A stretch of DNA of 64,000 nt, taken from NCBI GenBank assembly GCA_934700345.1, contig CAKUXP010000013.1, forward strand, positions 15,595-79,594, in the 5' to 3' direction. The notes under the pieces were generated by a model. The model was not told the origin of the DNA. It was given only the letters and a program-made list of their open reading frames with translations, and ran no database searches. Positions 41,328-50,252 of this stretch are shown here, piece by piece. Both the position numbers and the translations under genes were made by a program. Source of the stretch: an uncultured Fibrobacter sp. GTDB lineage: Bacteria; Fibrobacterota; Fibrobacteria; Fibrobacterales; Fibrobacteraceae. Position 1 is the first letter of the stretch, and each line of letters opens with the position of its first letter.

Positions 41328-43175
41328 TTGCCCGTGATATTTTCCGAAGCGATTCAGAAGAGACTTTCGGAACTTCCGATGCGTCCGGGCGTTTACCTGA
41401 TGAAAAACGCCGGTGGAAAAGTGATTTACGTGGGAAAGGCAAAGGTCCTTTCCCGTCGTGTCCGAAGCTATTTCGATGGCAGGCCCAAGCCGGGACATCG
41501 GGCGGCGATGCTCATGCTTTCGCATATCCGGGACATCGAATGGATCGTGACCGATACGGAAGCGGAAGCGTTTATTCTCGAAGCGAACCTGATTCGGAAG
41601 CATCGCCCGGTTTACAATGTGCGTCTCAAGGACGACAAGCATTATCCCTACATCGCTATCGATATGCGCGATCCCTTCCCGAGGCTATTTCTTTTGCGTC
41701 ACGCGAGTTCCCGCTACAAATGCTTCGGGCCTTTTCCCAGTTCCAAGGCTTTCCGGACATTGGTCGAGCTTTCGGCGCGGCTTTTTAAAATGCGGGAATG
41801 CAAGCTCGTGTTCCCGCTTTCAAAACCCCAGCGTCCCTGTTTGAACTATCACATCGGGCGATGCCTTGCGCCCTGTGCCGGGCTCTGTACTCAAGAGGAG
41901 TATGCGGAACGCGTCGGCGAAATGATGCGGGTCCTCGATGGCCGGCGGAGCGACCTGCTTGCGAAATGGACGCAGGAAATGGAAGAGGCGAGCCGGAATC
42001 TGGATTTTGAAACGGCAGCGAGAAAGCGCGATGCAATCGAAGCGTTGCAGGCGATGAACACAAACCAGAAGGTCGATACGACGGATACGTCTCTCAAGCT
42101 CGACGTTATCGCGGTGCGACGCAATGGGAATCTTGCAACGGCGGTTATCTTTGAATATCGCAAGGGGATTGTATTTGGACGGCGACACGATGAGTTGGAA
42201 TGTGACCAGGAACAGGATGAATCCGAAATTCTTTGCGAAATGCTTTTGACGTGGTATGAAAATGCGGAAACGATTCCGAACGAAATCGCTGTCAGCAATC
42301 CGATTCCAGACGAGGACAGATTTCAGATCGAACAGGAGCTTTCCGAGAGGACTACACATAAAGTAACGATCGGTGTGCCGCAACGCGGCGAACGTGTCCA
42401 GTTTATGAAGCTCGCCCTGGCGAATGCGGAAATGCTCCTAGTGGAAGCGCAATCGGCGGTAAGGCATTTTGACGAGGTGGAACAGGGCGTCTTTGACTTG
42501 CAGCGGGAACTCGGTCTTTCGCGGACGCCGTTTCGAATCGAGTGCGTCGATATTTCCCATCTGGCGGGAACGCATACGGTGGCAAGCCTTGTTGCCTTTA
42601 AGAACGGTCGTCCAGACAAGGGAAACTATCGAAAGTTTATCATCAAGACGGTTTCCGGGGTCGATGACTTTGCGAGTATGCAGGAGGTTCTTTCGCGGCG
42701 CATTTCACGGCTTGAACGCGAAGGAAAGCCTTTGCCGGATTTGCTCGTGTGCGATGGAGGAAAGGGACAGGTCGATGCGACATTCGAAATTTTAAAAAGC
42801 TTGGGACATGCGGAGCTTCCGCTGATTGGACTTGCCAAGCGTCTCGAGGAAATCGTCTTTCCCGATGGCAGACCGTCTGTCGTACTGCATCGGACAAGTG
42901 CCGCCTTGAAGCTCCTGCAAAATGCTCGAGACGAAGCGCATCGTTTCGCGATTACTTACCAGCGAAGCAAGCGCAAGGAAGACTTGCGGGTTGCATGGCT
43001 TGATATTCCGGGAATCGGCGATGAAACGCGAATCAAAATTCTTTCTCGGTATAGAAGCCGCGAAGATTTTTTAAAGGCTCCGGTCGAAGATATCCAGCAG
43101 TTGTTCGGAAAAAAGCGCGGACTTTTCGTTCGGGAAAAAATTGCGGAATACAATCCTGCTGCGGAATCTTTGTGA
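41328..43175 (+). CDS. uvrC: Excinuclease ABC subunit C
   Basis: 615 residues. The N-terminal GIY-YIG-like nuclease domain (about 15-95: MRPGVYLMKNAGGKVIYVGKAKVLSRRVRSYF) makes the 3' incision. A UvrB-binding helical pair follows (about 210-240: MEEASRNLDFETAARKRDAIEALQ). The RNase H-like 5' nuclease domain (about 370-540) holds IECVDISHLAGTHTVAS and LLVCDGGKGQVDA. The tail has helix-hairpin-helix motifs (IPGIGDETRIKILSRY). Start TTG 41328 or GTG 41334 are both possible; neither has a strong ribosome site. It works with UvrA and UvrB in nucleotide-excision repair. It overlaps dinB by one base. Confidence 0.95.
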   Translation: MPVIFSEAIQKRLSELPMRPGVYLMKNAGGKVIYVGKAKVLSRRVRSYFDGRPKPGHRAAMLMLSHIRDIEWIVTDTEAEAFILEANLIRKHRPVYNVRLKDDKHYPYIAIDMRDPFPRLFLLRHASSRYKCFGPFPSSKAFRTLVELSARLFKMRECKLVFPLSKPQRPCLNYHIGRCLAPCAGLCTQEEYAERVGEMMRVLDGRRSDLLAKWTQEMEEASRNLDFETAARKRDAIEALQAMNTNQKVDTTDTSLKLDVIAVRRNGNLATAVIFEYRKGIVFGRRHDELECDQEQDESEILCEMLLTWYENAETIPNEIAVSNPIPDEDRFQIEQELSERTTHKVTIGVPQRGERVQFMKLALANAEMLLVEAQSAVRHFDEVEQGVFDLQRELGLSRTPFRIECVDISHLAGTHTVASLVAFKNGRPDKGNYRKFIIKTVSGVDDFASMQEVLSRRISRLEREGKPLPDLLVCDGGKGQVDATFEILKSLGHAELPLIGLAKRLEEIVFPDGRPSVVLHRTSAALKLLQNARDEAHRFAITYQRSKRKEDLRVAWLDIPGIGDETRIKILSRYRSREDFLKAPVEDIQQLFGKKRGLFVREKIAEYNPAAESL

Positions 43176-44245
43176 TGCGCAAGATCATTCACATCGATAT
43201 GGACTGCTTTTACGCGTCGATTGAAATGCGCAGACATCCGGAGCTGAAAAACGTTCCGATGGCTGTCGGCGGAACGGTCGAGGAACGCGGAGTCCTTTCG
43301 ACTTGCAACTACCCGGCGCGAGAATTCGGGCTTCATTCGGCTATGTCCACTTTCCAGGCTTTTCGCCGCTGCCCGCAACTCGTCCTGCTTCCCGTCGATA
43401 TGCCGTCCTACAAGGCGGAATCCGAAAAAATTTTTAAGATTTTCCACCGCTACACGAGCCGTGTCGAAGGCTTGAGCTTAGACGAAGCTTTTTTGGATGT
43501 GACGGGAAGCGATACGCAAAACGGTTCCGCATCCCTCATCGCAAAGGAAATTCGAGAAGCGATCTTTTCGGAATGCGGAGGGATTACGGCGAGCGCGGGA
43601 ATCGCGCCGAACAAATTTCTCGCCAAGGTCGCGAGCGATTGGAATAAACCGAATGGCCAGTTTACGATTAGCCCGGAAAACGTGGAAAGCTTTATGCGGG
43701 AACTTCCACTCGAAAAAATTCCCGGAGTCGGCAAGGCTTGCAGCAAAAAGCTTTCTGCCAAAGGTCTTATCCTGTGCAAAGACATTCTTCCCTTTTCCCG
43801 AATTGAACTTGTTCGGGATTTCGGAAGTTTTGGCGAGGCGCTTTACGACTTTGCCCGCGGAATCGACGAGAGGCCTGTTATCACGTCGCGGGTGCGGAAG
43901 TCCATTTCGACGGAAAATACGTTCCCACAGGATATTGTCGGCATTGAAAAATGCGAAGGGGAACTTCGGGTTGTCTATCTGGAATTTTTAAGGCGCGCCC
44001 GGCGTTTTATCGAAAGGGAATCCAAAAAGACATTTCCCGAGTTTCATTGTTTTGTCAAGATCAAGTATGCGAATTTCAAGACGACGACGATTGAACGCGC
44101 CTTTTCGGATGTCTCCTGGATACGTTTTTCCACGCTCTTTCGGGAACGCTACGAGCTGTCGCGGAGGGTTCGCCTGCTCGGACTTGGAATCCGGCTGGGA
44201 AATGCCGATTGTGGCGAAAACCGGCTGCAAATGAATTTATTCTAG
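43175..44245 (+). CDS. dinB: DNA polymerase IV (Y-family)
   Basis: About 356 residues from ATG 43175, which overlaps the uvrC TGA; a GTG at 43172 is an alternative. The palm begins IIHIDMDCFYASIEMR with the metal-binding Asp residues, then VLSTCNYPAREFGLHSAM (the Y-family fingers start) and LSLDEAFLDVTGS with the D-E metal pair. The thumb HhH and little-finger regions follow; it ends LQMNLF, a good match to the clamp-binding QxxLF-type motif. Translesion synthesis. Translationally coupled to uvrC. Confidence 0.95.
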   Translation: MRKIIHIDMDCFYASIEMRRHPELKNVPMAVGGTVEERGVLSTCNYPAREFGLHSAMSTFQAFRRCPQLVLLPVDMPSYKAESEKIFKIFHRYTSRVEGLSLDEAFLDVTGSDTQNGSASLIAKEIREAIFSECGGITASAGIAPNKFLAKVASDWNKPNGQFTISPENVESFMRELPLEKIPGVGKACSKKLSAKGLILCKDILPFSRIELVRDFGSFGEALYDFARGIDERPVITSRVRKSISTENTFPQDIVGIEKCEGELRVVYLEFLRRARRFIERESKKTFPEFHCFVKIKYANFKTTTIERAFSDVSWIRFSTLFRERYELSRRVRLLGLGIRLGNADCGENRLQMNLF

Positions 44246-44279
44246 CTCTTTTTTATATTTTGACATTATCGAGGGCTTT

Positions 44280-45197
44280 ATGATTCGACTGGTCGCTACA
44301 TTTCTCTGCCTTTTATCTTTTATCGCCTGTGCCGCTAGGCCCAAGCTGCAAGAGATCGATGTCGAAGCGGAACTGAAAAGGGATTCTCGTGAATTTACGG
44401 AGCGCCATCCCGAATCCGCCGGTCCCGTATCTGCGCCAGAAACGGTGAAAAGCGTTTCTGTCCAGAAACCTTCGGTGATGGTGCTTCCTGCCGGGACGAA
44501 AAATTTGAACCAGAGCCTGGAAATCTTGAATGGAGATGCCTTGTCGCGGGCTGCGGCAAACGCCATCAACGGCTACCTGACGGAAAAATGCTATCCGGTG
44601 AAATCTCTTGAAGAATCTTCTCGCCTCAACGAGGCAATCGCGGTTCAAGGCGACATTTCCGAACAGGACGAGGATTTGTCCTATATCGCGAGCCTTTCGT
44701 TCGGAGCGGATGTCTATATCAAGTTCACCATCGATATCCATCGCGGACAGATTCTCGCAAACCTGAGCGCTTACGAATCCACATCGGGACGTATGCTCGG
44801 TACGCAGACGGCAACGGTCAACGACAACGGAACGCGCAAGGAAGAACTTGTCGCAAGCGCCATGCACAAGGCGATGCCCGGTCTAGAAAGAAAGATCCTG
44901 GCTTACTTTGAAGAAGATTCCAAGCTCGGAGTTCCCTACAAAGTCATCTTGAAACTGAATCGGGATGACGAGGAAGCCTTGTACAATCGGGCTTCGCGCC
45001 TTTTGAAACAACGTTTTGCCAAAGTCCTGACTAATGCGATGACGAAAAAAACCGCCGATTTTACCGTCTATGTCAAACCCGAGGAATGTGCGGATGTCTA
45101 TGAAGTTTATGAAGCGATTCGCCAGACTCTCGGGACTTCGTTTGAAGTCAAGAAGGATAACCTTGTTCAAAAGCTGTTGATTCTGGAATTGAATTGA
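44280..45197 (+). CDS. Lipoprotein of DUF6175-like type
   Basis: 305 residues with signal peptide MIRLVATFLCLLSFIAC (lipobox FIAC). The mature protein holds KPSVMVLPAGTKNLNQSLEILNGD (about residues 62-85), resembling the KPxIMVxP opening of DUF6175 lipoproteins, followed by VQGDISEQDEDLSYIASLSFGADVYIKF and TFTIDIHRGQILANLSAYES. Repeated acidic helical and strand segments suggest an alpha/beta periplasmic protein. Function unknown. It follows dinB after 34 bp and overlaps the next gene by one base, so it heads an operon of envelope-type genes. Confidence 0.65.
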   Translation: MIRLVATFLCLLSFIACAARPKLQEIDVEAELKRDSREFTERHPESAGPVSAPETVKSVSVQKPSVMVLPAGTKNLNQSLEILNGDALSRAAANAINGYLTEKCYPVKSLEESSRLNEAIAVQGDISEQDEDLSYIASLSFGADVYIKFTIDIHRGQILANLSAYESTSGRMLGTQTATVNDNGTRKEELVASAMHKAMPGLERKILAYFEEDSKLGVPYKVILKLNRDDEEALYNRASRLLKQRFAKVLTNAMTKKTADFTVYVKPEECADVYEVYEAIRQTLGTSFEVKKDNLVQKLLILELN

Positions 45198-46408
45198 TGG
45201 TGCGGTTCCTTTTCGCATTTTTTTTGTTGGGGTTTTCCCTGTGCAAAGCGCGTGTCGTTTCCTTTGAAGCGGTGTCGCATGTTTCCGCGGAAGAGGCGGA
45301 TAGGCAGGCTTTGGCGGGAATCGCTCTCCAAATACGGGCTCGTGTAAACACTTCGCATCAGACGGTGAAGAGCGAGGTTTCCGGGAAGAATCGCATGGAA
45401 TTGCATACGGATTATTCCGAACGAATCGATGTCCGGTCAGATGTCTTGCTGGATGGCGTAGAGTTTCACCGGGAAACGCTTTCGGATGGTCGGTGGAAAT
45501 CGACCGCTGTTTTTGACACGGAAAAGGCGACGAAAGCTTCCCGGCTGGCACTTCGCCGGATTCAAGCGGACGCTCTGGATTTAAAAGGAAAAATGGAGTC
45601 TTTCACCGGGCAGGAAAATTTTGACGAAGCCTTGCGAATACTTGAAAGTTTGGAGCTGTTGTTTGGAAAATTTCAAAAGATCTATTCCGAAACGATTGTT
45701 CTTGAGCCACTCGATGAATCGTACCGTTTTGGTGTGGACGTTTACCGCTTGATGGAAGGCTTTGCGTTCGCGATCAAGGACTTGAAAATGTCCTTTGCCA
45801 GGAGGGAAGACTCCGTGCCCCATGATACGTTGAGACCGTTTGTTGTCCTTGTCGAAAATTCGCAGGGCGTTGTGAAAAATCTGGCTGTGACCGCTTCGGT
45901 TGAAGGCAAGAACGCCGGGACGGTAAAAACGGATTCTTCGGGAATGGCGAGATTCTTTTTGGATGTCGAAAAACTTCCGGCGGGAAATCACGAAATTGTT
46001 TTTCAAATCCGATGCCCAAAATTCAATCGGGAAAATTCAAACCTCGAGTTGCGTACAAGTTATTTTTCAAAAGCTCCGATGTGCGCCATTTCGCTCGTCT
46101 GTTCGGAAAATACCGAAATCTGTGCGACAGGGGAAGAGCTTCTTGAAAAAGCCGGATTCCAGACAAAAAAGGATGCGGAAAAAATTCATTTTCGGATAAT
46201 TCCCGAAAAGCGAACTGTCTTTGAAGTGAATTTTCGGCAGATAGTCCGGACGGAATTTTCCATGGAGCTTGTTGGCGTATCGGCAAAGTTTTCTAAATGG
46301 TTAAAAGGAACAGGTGTCTCGGAATTACAGGCTCAAAAAAAAGCCATCCGGAAAATCAATCCCGAGGAAATTCGCTCAGCCCTTCTTCCGCTATGTAAAG
46401 GACGATGA
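45197..46408 (+). CDS. Exported protein with LPP20-like N-terminal domain
   Basis: 403 residues, start ATG 45197 overlapping the previous stop. A signal peptide (about 1-17) is followed by HVSAEEADRQALAGIALQIRARVNTSHQ, the pattern of the LPP20/FlgO-type domain (A-x-x-D-R-x-A-x-x-x-L-A-x-x-I). A middle helical region (about 120-200) and an Ig-like segment (about 210-290: LRPFVVLVENSQGVVKNLAVTASVEGKNAG...) follow. The function is unknown. It overlaps the TPM gene by 4 bp. Confidence 0.6.
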   Translation: MVRFLFAFFLLGFSLCKARVVSFEAVSHVSAEEADRQALAGIALQIRARVNTSHQTVKSEVSGKNRMELHTDYSERIDVRSDVLLDGVEFHRETLSDGRWKSTAVFDTEKATKASRLALRRIQADALDLKGKMESFTGQENFDEALRILESLELLFGKFQKIYSETIVLEPLDESYRFGVDVYRLMEGFAFAIKDLKMSFARREDSVPHDTLRPFVVLVENSQGVVKNLAVTASVEGKNAGTVKTDSSGMARFFLDVEKLPAGNHEIVFQIRCPKFNRENSNLELRTSYFSKAPMCAISLVCSENTEICATGEELLEKAGFQTKKDAEKIHFRIIPEKRTVFEVNFRQIVRTEFSMELVGVSAKFSKWLKGTGVSELQAQKKAIRKINPEEIRSALLPLCKGR

Positions 46409-47064
46409 ACGTGAAAAGGTTTCTGCCGTTATTTTTCGCCTTTGTAATTCCCCTCTTTGCTAGGGAACCGGGAAATTTTATCGAGGATTTCGGAAAATTT
46501 CTTTCGGAAAATGAAAGAAGTACTTATTTGGCGATTGCCGAGGAGTTACATGCGAAGACGGGTTTTTCGCTCTATCTCTATACGGCAAGCGGAGAGGTCC
46601 GGGATGCTTCCGCATTTGCCGATTCGCTCTGCAGGGATAATTTGGAAAAGGATTCTTTGCGGGCGGTTATTTTCCTGGATGGTTCGGCGCGCAACCGAAC
46701 TTTCAAGGCATCTCCATTGGCGTCGAAGTGGATTTCCCCGGATGTGGCGGAACGCCTGGCGCAAAAGTATCTGCTGCCTGAATTTCGCCGGGAAAACTAC
46801 GGGCATGGCATCTTGATGTTCGGAGCGGAAATTTCAAAAAATGTCGCGCGACTGAACGATATCCGTTTGCAATCGTCGATGCCGCGACCGACGGATAACG
46901 GAATCCCGACTGCGGCCTGGTTCCTAATCTTTATAGTTCTCGCTTCGGTTGTTGTCGCGTATGCTTATTTTGTGCGTCAAAGCTCTAAGGCGCGGAAACG
47001 GGAAAAGGCGCGGGAATTTGGAGGCTTTCCACACCAAAAATTTGATTCCGGATTCGGAGGCTAA
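46405..47064 (+). CDS. TPM-domain protein, membrane-anchored
   Basis: 219 residues. Signal-like N-terminus (MNVKRFLPLFFAFVIPLFA), then a TPM domain (about 20-155) beginning FIEDFGKFLSENERSTYLAIAEELHAKTGFSLYLYT, with RAVIFLDGSARNRTFKASP and the later ERLAQKYLLPEFRRENYG. A single membrane helix (about 170-192) and a Gly-rich end follow (FGGFPHQKFDSGFGG). TPM proteins often have a Gly-rich tail; some act in envelope quality control, others are unknown. Overlaps its upstream neighbour by 4 bp. Confidence 0.75.
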   Translation: MNVKRFLPLFFAFVIPLFAREPGNFIEDFGKFLSENERSTYLAIAEELHAKTGFSLYLYTASGEVRDASAFADSLCRDNLEKDSLRAVIFLDGSARNRTFKASPLASKWISPDVAERLAQKYLLPEFRRENYGHGILMFGAEISKNVARLNDIRLQSSMPRPTDNGIPTAAWFLIFIVLASVVVAYAYFVRQSSKARKREKAREFGGFPHQKFDSGFGG

Positions 47065-47065
47065 A

Positions 47066-47737
47066 ATGAAAAAGTGCTTGACTTTGCAGGAAATTCTCGG
47101 CTCTTCCTGGGGTGAAAATTTTCATGAGCTTTTTGGGGAAAACCTAAAAAGCGCATTCTTGCATGGGAACGGTCTTTATGAAGGCTTTGATGCGCTTCAC
47201 GAATCGTGGCAGGTTAGTTTTATTTTAAAGGACGTTTGTCCGAGCGGGCTTTCTCTGCTGCATCGCTTGAAACGAAAAATGGATGCGGACAATCTAAAAT
47301 TCGGCTATTTCCTTTCCGAGAATTTTGTACAGACGAATCAAATGGTTTATCCGCTTGAATTCCTGCATATTTCTAGACGGAACGCTCCCTTGTTCGGGGA
47401 TGCGCCGCTAGCGGATTTTATCCCGGATGAAGTGTCGTTGCGAAGCGAATGCAAACGGGAACTGAAAAATCGGAAGTTGCATCTACTTTCCGAGTGGACA
47501 AAAGTCCAGGCAGGAATTTCTCCGATGGATTTTTTCATTGAATTGAATGCGGAAGTGCTTCCGATTTTGTATGGAATCTATTTTGTGCGCAAAGGCCTCT
47601 ATCCGGAAAATCGAGAAAATGTCTTTGGGGAATATCCGATGTTTCGAATTGAAGAACCGGCCTTGAATTTTAAACAGAATGAAGAACGCGCCGACGCCTG
47701 TTTTTCGGCGATGGATCAGTTGATTTCTTCGCTTTGA
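47066..47737 (+). CDS. Uncharacterised protein, weakly nucleotidyltransferase-like
   Basis: 223 residues from ATG 47066, with a strong CGGAGG site; an earlier in-frame start at 46949 would lie inside the TPM gene. The start, LQEILGSSWGENFHELFGENLKSAFLHGN, faintly resembles the beginning of nucleotidyltransferase-type proteins (hydrophobic strand plus G-S region), but the metal-binding Asp pair was not seen. No signal peptide, no membrane helix. It starts 1 bp after the TPM stop and overlaps nnrD at the 3' end by 22 bp (convergent). Confidence 0.6.
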   Translation: MKKCLTLQEILGSSWGENFHELFGENLKSAFLHGNGLYEGFDALHESWQVSFILKDVCPSGLSLLHRLKRKMDADNLKFGYFLSENFVQTNQMVYPLEFLHISRRNAPLFGDAPLADFIPDEVSLRSECKRELKNRKLHLLSEWTKVQAGISPMDFFIELNAEVLPILYGIYFVRKGLYPENRENVFGEYPMFRIEEPALNFKQNEERADACFSAMDQLISSL

Positions 47738-48582
47738 ATTTTCTTGATCGCCTGTGGAACGTAGCGTGGCAAATCCGAAGCGAGGACTCCGTATTCCGAA
47801 AGCTCGGCGGAGGCCATTTCTCCGGCGATGCCGTGGAGCTTTGCGCCGAGGATCCCCGCATCGAAAGGTTCCATCTTTTGGGCTAGGAGACCTGCGATGA
47901 TTCCTGTGAGGCAGTCGCCGGAACCCGCCTTGGCAAGTGCGGAATTGCCGTTCGTATTGATGTGGTAGGTGTTTCCGTTCGCTATGATGGTACGATATCC
48001 CTTGAGAAGGACGATTGCCTTGAATTTTTGGGAGGCTTCCCGGGCGGCGTCGATTCGGTTCTTCTGGATGTCTTCGACATCGGTGTGCAGCAGGCGGGAA
48101 AGTTCTCCGGGATGCGGAGTCATGATCGCTCGCCCATCAAATTGGAACGTCTCGTCGGATCGGGAAATCGCATTGAGCGCATCGGCGTCGAGGACACAAA
48201 GTGTTTTTTGCCGAATGAACAGGCGGAGAATCTGGCCTACAGTTTCCGTCAACTCGCCTAAAGGCGTTCCGATGGCGGAAATCCCGCAGCCAAAGGAACA
48301 GACGCTTGAAGGTTTTAAGATGTTCCCGATGATTGGAACGGCTGCTTTGGATAAAACCGGTCCGGTCTGCGGAAGAGGCAAAAAAACGGCGTCGGGCATC
48401 TGGGCGGAAACCGATTCGATGACGGGAGAAATTGCGGCGAGCGTTACGTATCCGGCTCCGACCCGAAGCGCAGACACCGAGGACAGGTAGGCCGCTCCTC
48501 GGTAGTTCAAGGATCCGGCGATATTTAAAACATTCCCGTAAGTCGCCTTGTTGGAATCTTTTGGCCGAAAGGGAAGCTTCAT
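47716..48582 (-). CDS. nnrD: ADP-dependent NAD(P)H-hydrate dehydratase
   Basis: 288 residues, the C-terminal YjeF/carbohydrate-kinase-like domain alone, without the epimerase (NnrE) half. Motifs: YGNVLNIAGSLNYRGAAYLSSVSALRVGAGYVTLA (ATP-binding Gly region), VLDADALNAIS, TPHPGELSRLL, VLLKGYRTIIA and the anion-hole/catalytic NSALAKAGSGDCLTGIIAGLLAQ. It repairs hydrated NAD(P)H. It overlaps ispD by 4 bp (minus strand). Confidence 0.9.
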   Translation of the reverse strand: MKLPFRPKDSNKATYGNVLNIAGSLNYRGAAYLSSVSALRVGAGYVTLAAISPVIESVSAQMPDAVFLPLPQTGPVLSKAAVPIIGNILKPSSVCSFGCGISAIGTPLGELTETVGQILRLFIRQKTLCVLDADALNAISRSDETFQFDGRAIMTPHPGELSRLLHTDVEDIQKNRIDAAREASQKFKAIVLLKGYRTIIANGNTYHINTNGNSALAKAGSGDCLTGIIAGLLAQKMEPFDAGILGAKLHGIAGEMASAELSEYGVLASDLPRYVPQAIKKIQSEEIN

Positions 48583-49298
48583 CGTTTGCTGTTTTTGGGG
48601 AGGTCTTCGAGGAAGAGCTCGAAACGCTCCAGGTCCGCGCGAGTCGTGAGCTTGTCGTTCTGGGAATTTCCCGGAACGACATAGACGGGTTCTTCGAAAT
48701 GTTCCAGGATGGACGCTTCATCGGTCGGTAAAAAATCCAGCGGATTGTCGTCGATTCTTTTATAGAGTTTCTTGAAAATTTCCACCCGAGCCGCCTGGGG
48801 CGTTTGCGCCAGATAGACAAGTTCTCGGGGGATGGTCCGTTCGACTTTCCCCGATTTTGCGATCTTGACGGTATCGACTGCCGGACGCGCAACGAGGCAC
48901 GAGCCTTTTGTTTCAAGCGTTTCCAGAACTTGCAGAATCAGACTTTGTGAAATGAGCGGTCGCGCTACATCGTGCACTAGGGCAAAATCGATTTTTTCCG
49001 AAAGCGCTTCAATGCCGTTTCGCACGGATTCCCAGCGTTCCTTTCCGCCGATGACAATTTTTAATTTATGTGAAAACCGGAAGCCTTGTAGCTCTTTTTC
49101 AAAGTGGGATTTCCAGTCTGCGGGGACCGCCAGGACAACTTCCGAGATTTTGTCCATTTGCGCAAAGGTTTCGAGCGCATAGCGGTAAACGGGTTTTCCG
49201 TTGAGCGGTAAAAGCTGTTTCGGAATTTTCGACCCCATTCGTCTTCCGAGACCGCCGGCGGGGAGAATCGCTGCAAAGCTTGATTTCTTACCGGACAT
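48579..49298 (-). CDS. ispD: 2-C-methyl-D-erythritol 4-phosphate cytidylyltransferase
   Basis: 239 residues. IspD motifs: AAILPAGGLGRRMGSKIPKQLLPLNGKPV (CTP-binding N-terminus), VIGGKERWESVRNGIEAL, FALVHDVARPLIS and the C-terminal DFLPTDEASILEHF / VPGNSQNDKLTTRADLE region. It makes CDP-methylerythritol in the MEP isoprenoid pathway. It overlaps nnrD and the FISUMP gene on the minus strand by 4 and 11 bp. Confidence 0.95.
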   Translation of the reverse strand: MSGKKSSFAAILPAGGLGRRMGSKIPKQLLPLNGKPVYRYALETFAQMDKISEVVLAVPADWKSHFEKELQGFRFSHKLKIVIGGKERWESVRNGIEALSEKIDFALVHDVARPLISQSLILQVLETLETKGSCLVARPAVDTVKIAKSGKVERTIPRELVYLAQTPQAARVEIFKKLYKRIDDNPLDFLPTDEASILEHFEEPVYVVPGNSQNDKLTTRADLERFELFLEDLPKNSKR

Positions 49299-50211
49299 CT
49301 TGAACGCACCTTACGGCGTATCCAGCCGTCTTGAAGTTGTAATAACGATAGCTTTCCTGGGAGTCGTAGCTGAGACTACGATAGTAGGCGGTATTTTCGT
49401 CCCGTTCCGTTGCGGTCCAAAAGTAGGCGTGATGCCCTAGATACATAAAACTGCTTTCATAGACGATGCCCGAGGGAAGCGCGTGAAAGTGGACGCTGTC
49501 CGTGCCGTTTCCGGATGTTTCGTCTTCGCTTGCCCATCCGTTTTTCGTTTTCAGTTTTTGCCCGTCGTTTTCTCCCAAGGCTTCTGTCATGGCGGTCCAT
49601 TCGGCATCTGTCGGGAGTCGCCAGCCATCTGTACAGATTTCCTGTGCGGTTTTAAAATCGTAAAGCCGACCGTATTTTTTGCAATTCGAATTTTTCCTGT
49701 CGTAGCAGATCGAACCGCTTGGCGTCGGGATGTTGACATTCCGCGTCATCCAGCGAAGACTTCCGATCACGATACCTGGAACATTCGAAAGACAGGGGCG
49801 GAATCTGGCGAAAATCTTCACGGAATCCGATGGCATCGTGAAAGTGGCGGAATCTTCAGAGAAAACTTCAAGAGACTTTTTGTAACGCCTTGGCATCACT
49901 TCGATGGGGTCGGCGCACAGGTTTTTTCCGGGCTTTTTCAGCGCGATGACAACCGTTTCCCCCGCGCGGTATTCGCCCGATCCGCCGGCATTTTTGACGG
50001 ACAGGGAAAACTTTTCCTGCGATGAGGAACTTTCTTCGGCAGAACTCGAAGCGGAAATTTGTCGAGGCTCGGAATTTTTTACGCTGGAATCTGCGGATTG
50101 AATCCGAATGGAAGAATCGGATGACATGTTTTTTGGAAAATGTCCTTCGGATTCCTGCCCGGAACAGGAAATCAAAAAAAGAAAGGCCAAAATCGATATG
50201 AAAACTGTCAT
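49288..50211 (-). CDS. FISUMP-domain lipoprotein
   Basis: 307 residues with signal peptide ending in lipobox LISC and a Ser-rich linker (about residues 30-66, with SSSAEESSSSQ). The C-terminal two-thirds carry the Fibrobacter succinogenes major paralogous domain: WMTRNVNIPTPSGSICYD, NSNCKKYGRLYDFKTAQEICTDGWRLPTDAEWTAM, and YFWTATERDENTAYYRSL, ending with C-V. It is a lineage-marking surface lipoprotein; its function is not known. It overlaps ispD by 11 bp. Confidence 0.88.
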   Translation of the reverse strand: MTVFISILAFLFLISCSGQESEGHFPKNMSSDSSIRIQSADSSVKNSEPRQISASSSAEESSSSQEKFSLSVKNAGGSGEYRAGETVVIALKKPGKNLCADPIEVMPRRYKKSLEVFSEDSATFTMPSDSVKIFARFRPCLSNVPGIVIGSLRWMTRNVNIPTPSGSICYDRKNSNCKKYGRLYDFKTAQEICTDGWRLPTDAEWTAMTEALGENDGQKLKTKNGWASEDETSGNGTDSVHFHALPSGIVYESSFMYLGHHAYFWTATERDENTAYYRSLSYDSQESYRYYNFKTAGYAVRCVQDVR

Positions 50212-50252
50212 GCGCGAATCCTTGCTTAGCCAAAAAATAATAATTTCGGCTC

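Noticed and set aside
40263..41642. 459-residue minus-strand frame over the barrel gene and uvrC start
   Set aside because: Antisense to two genes with good motifs and starts.
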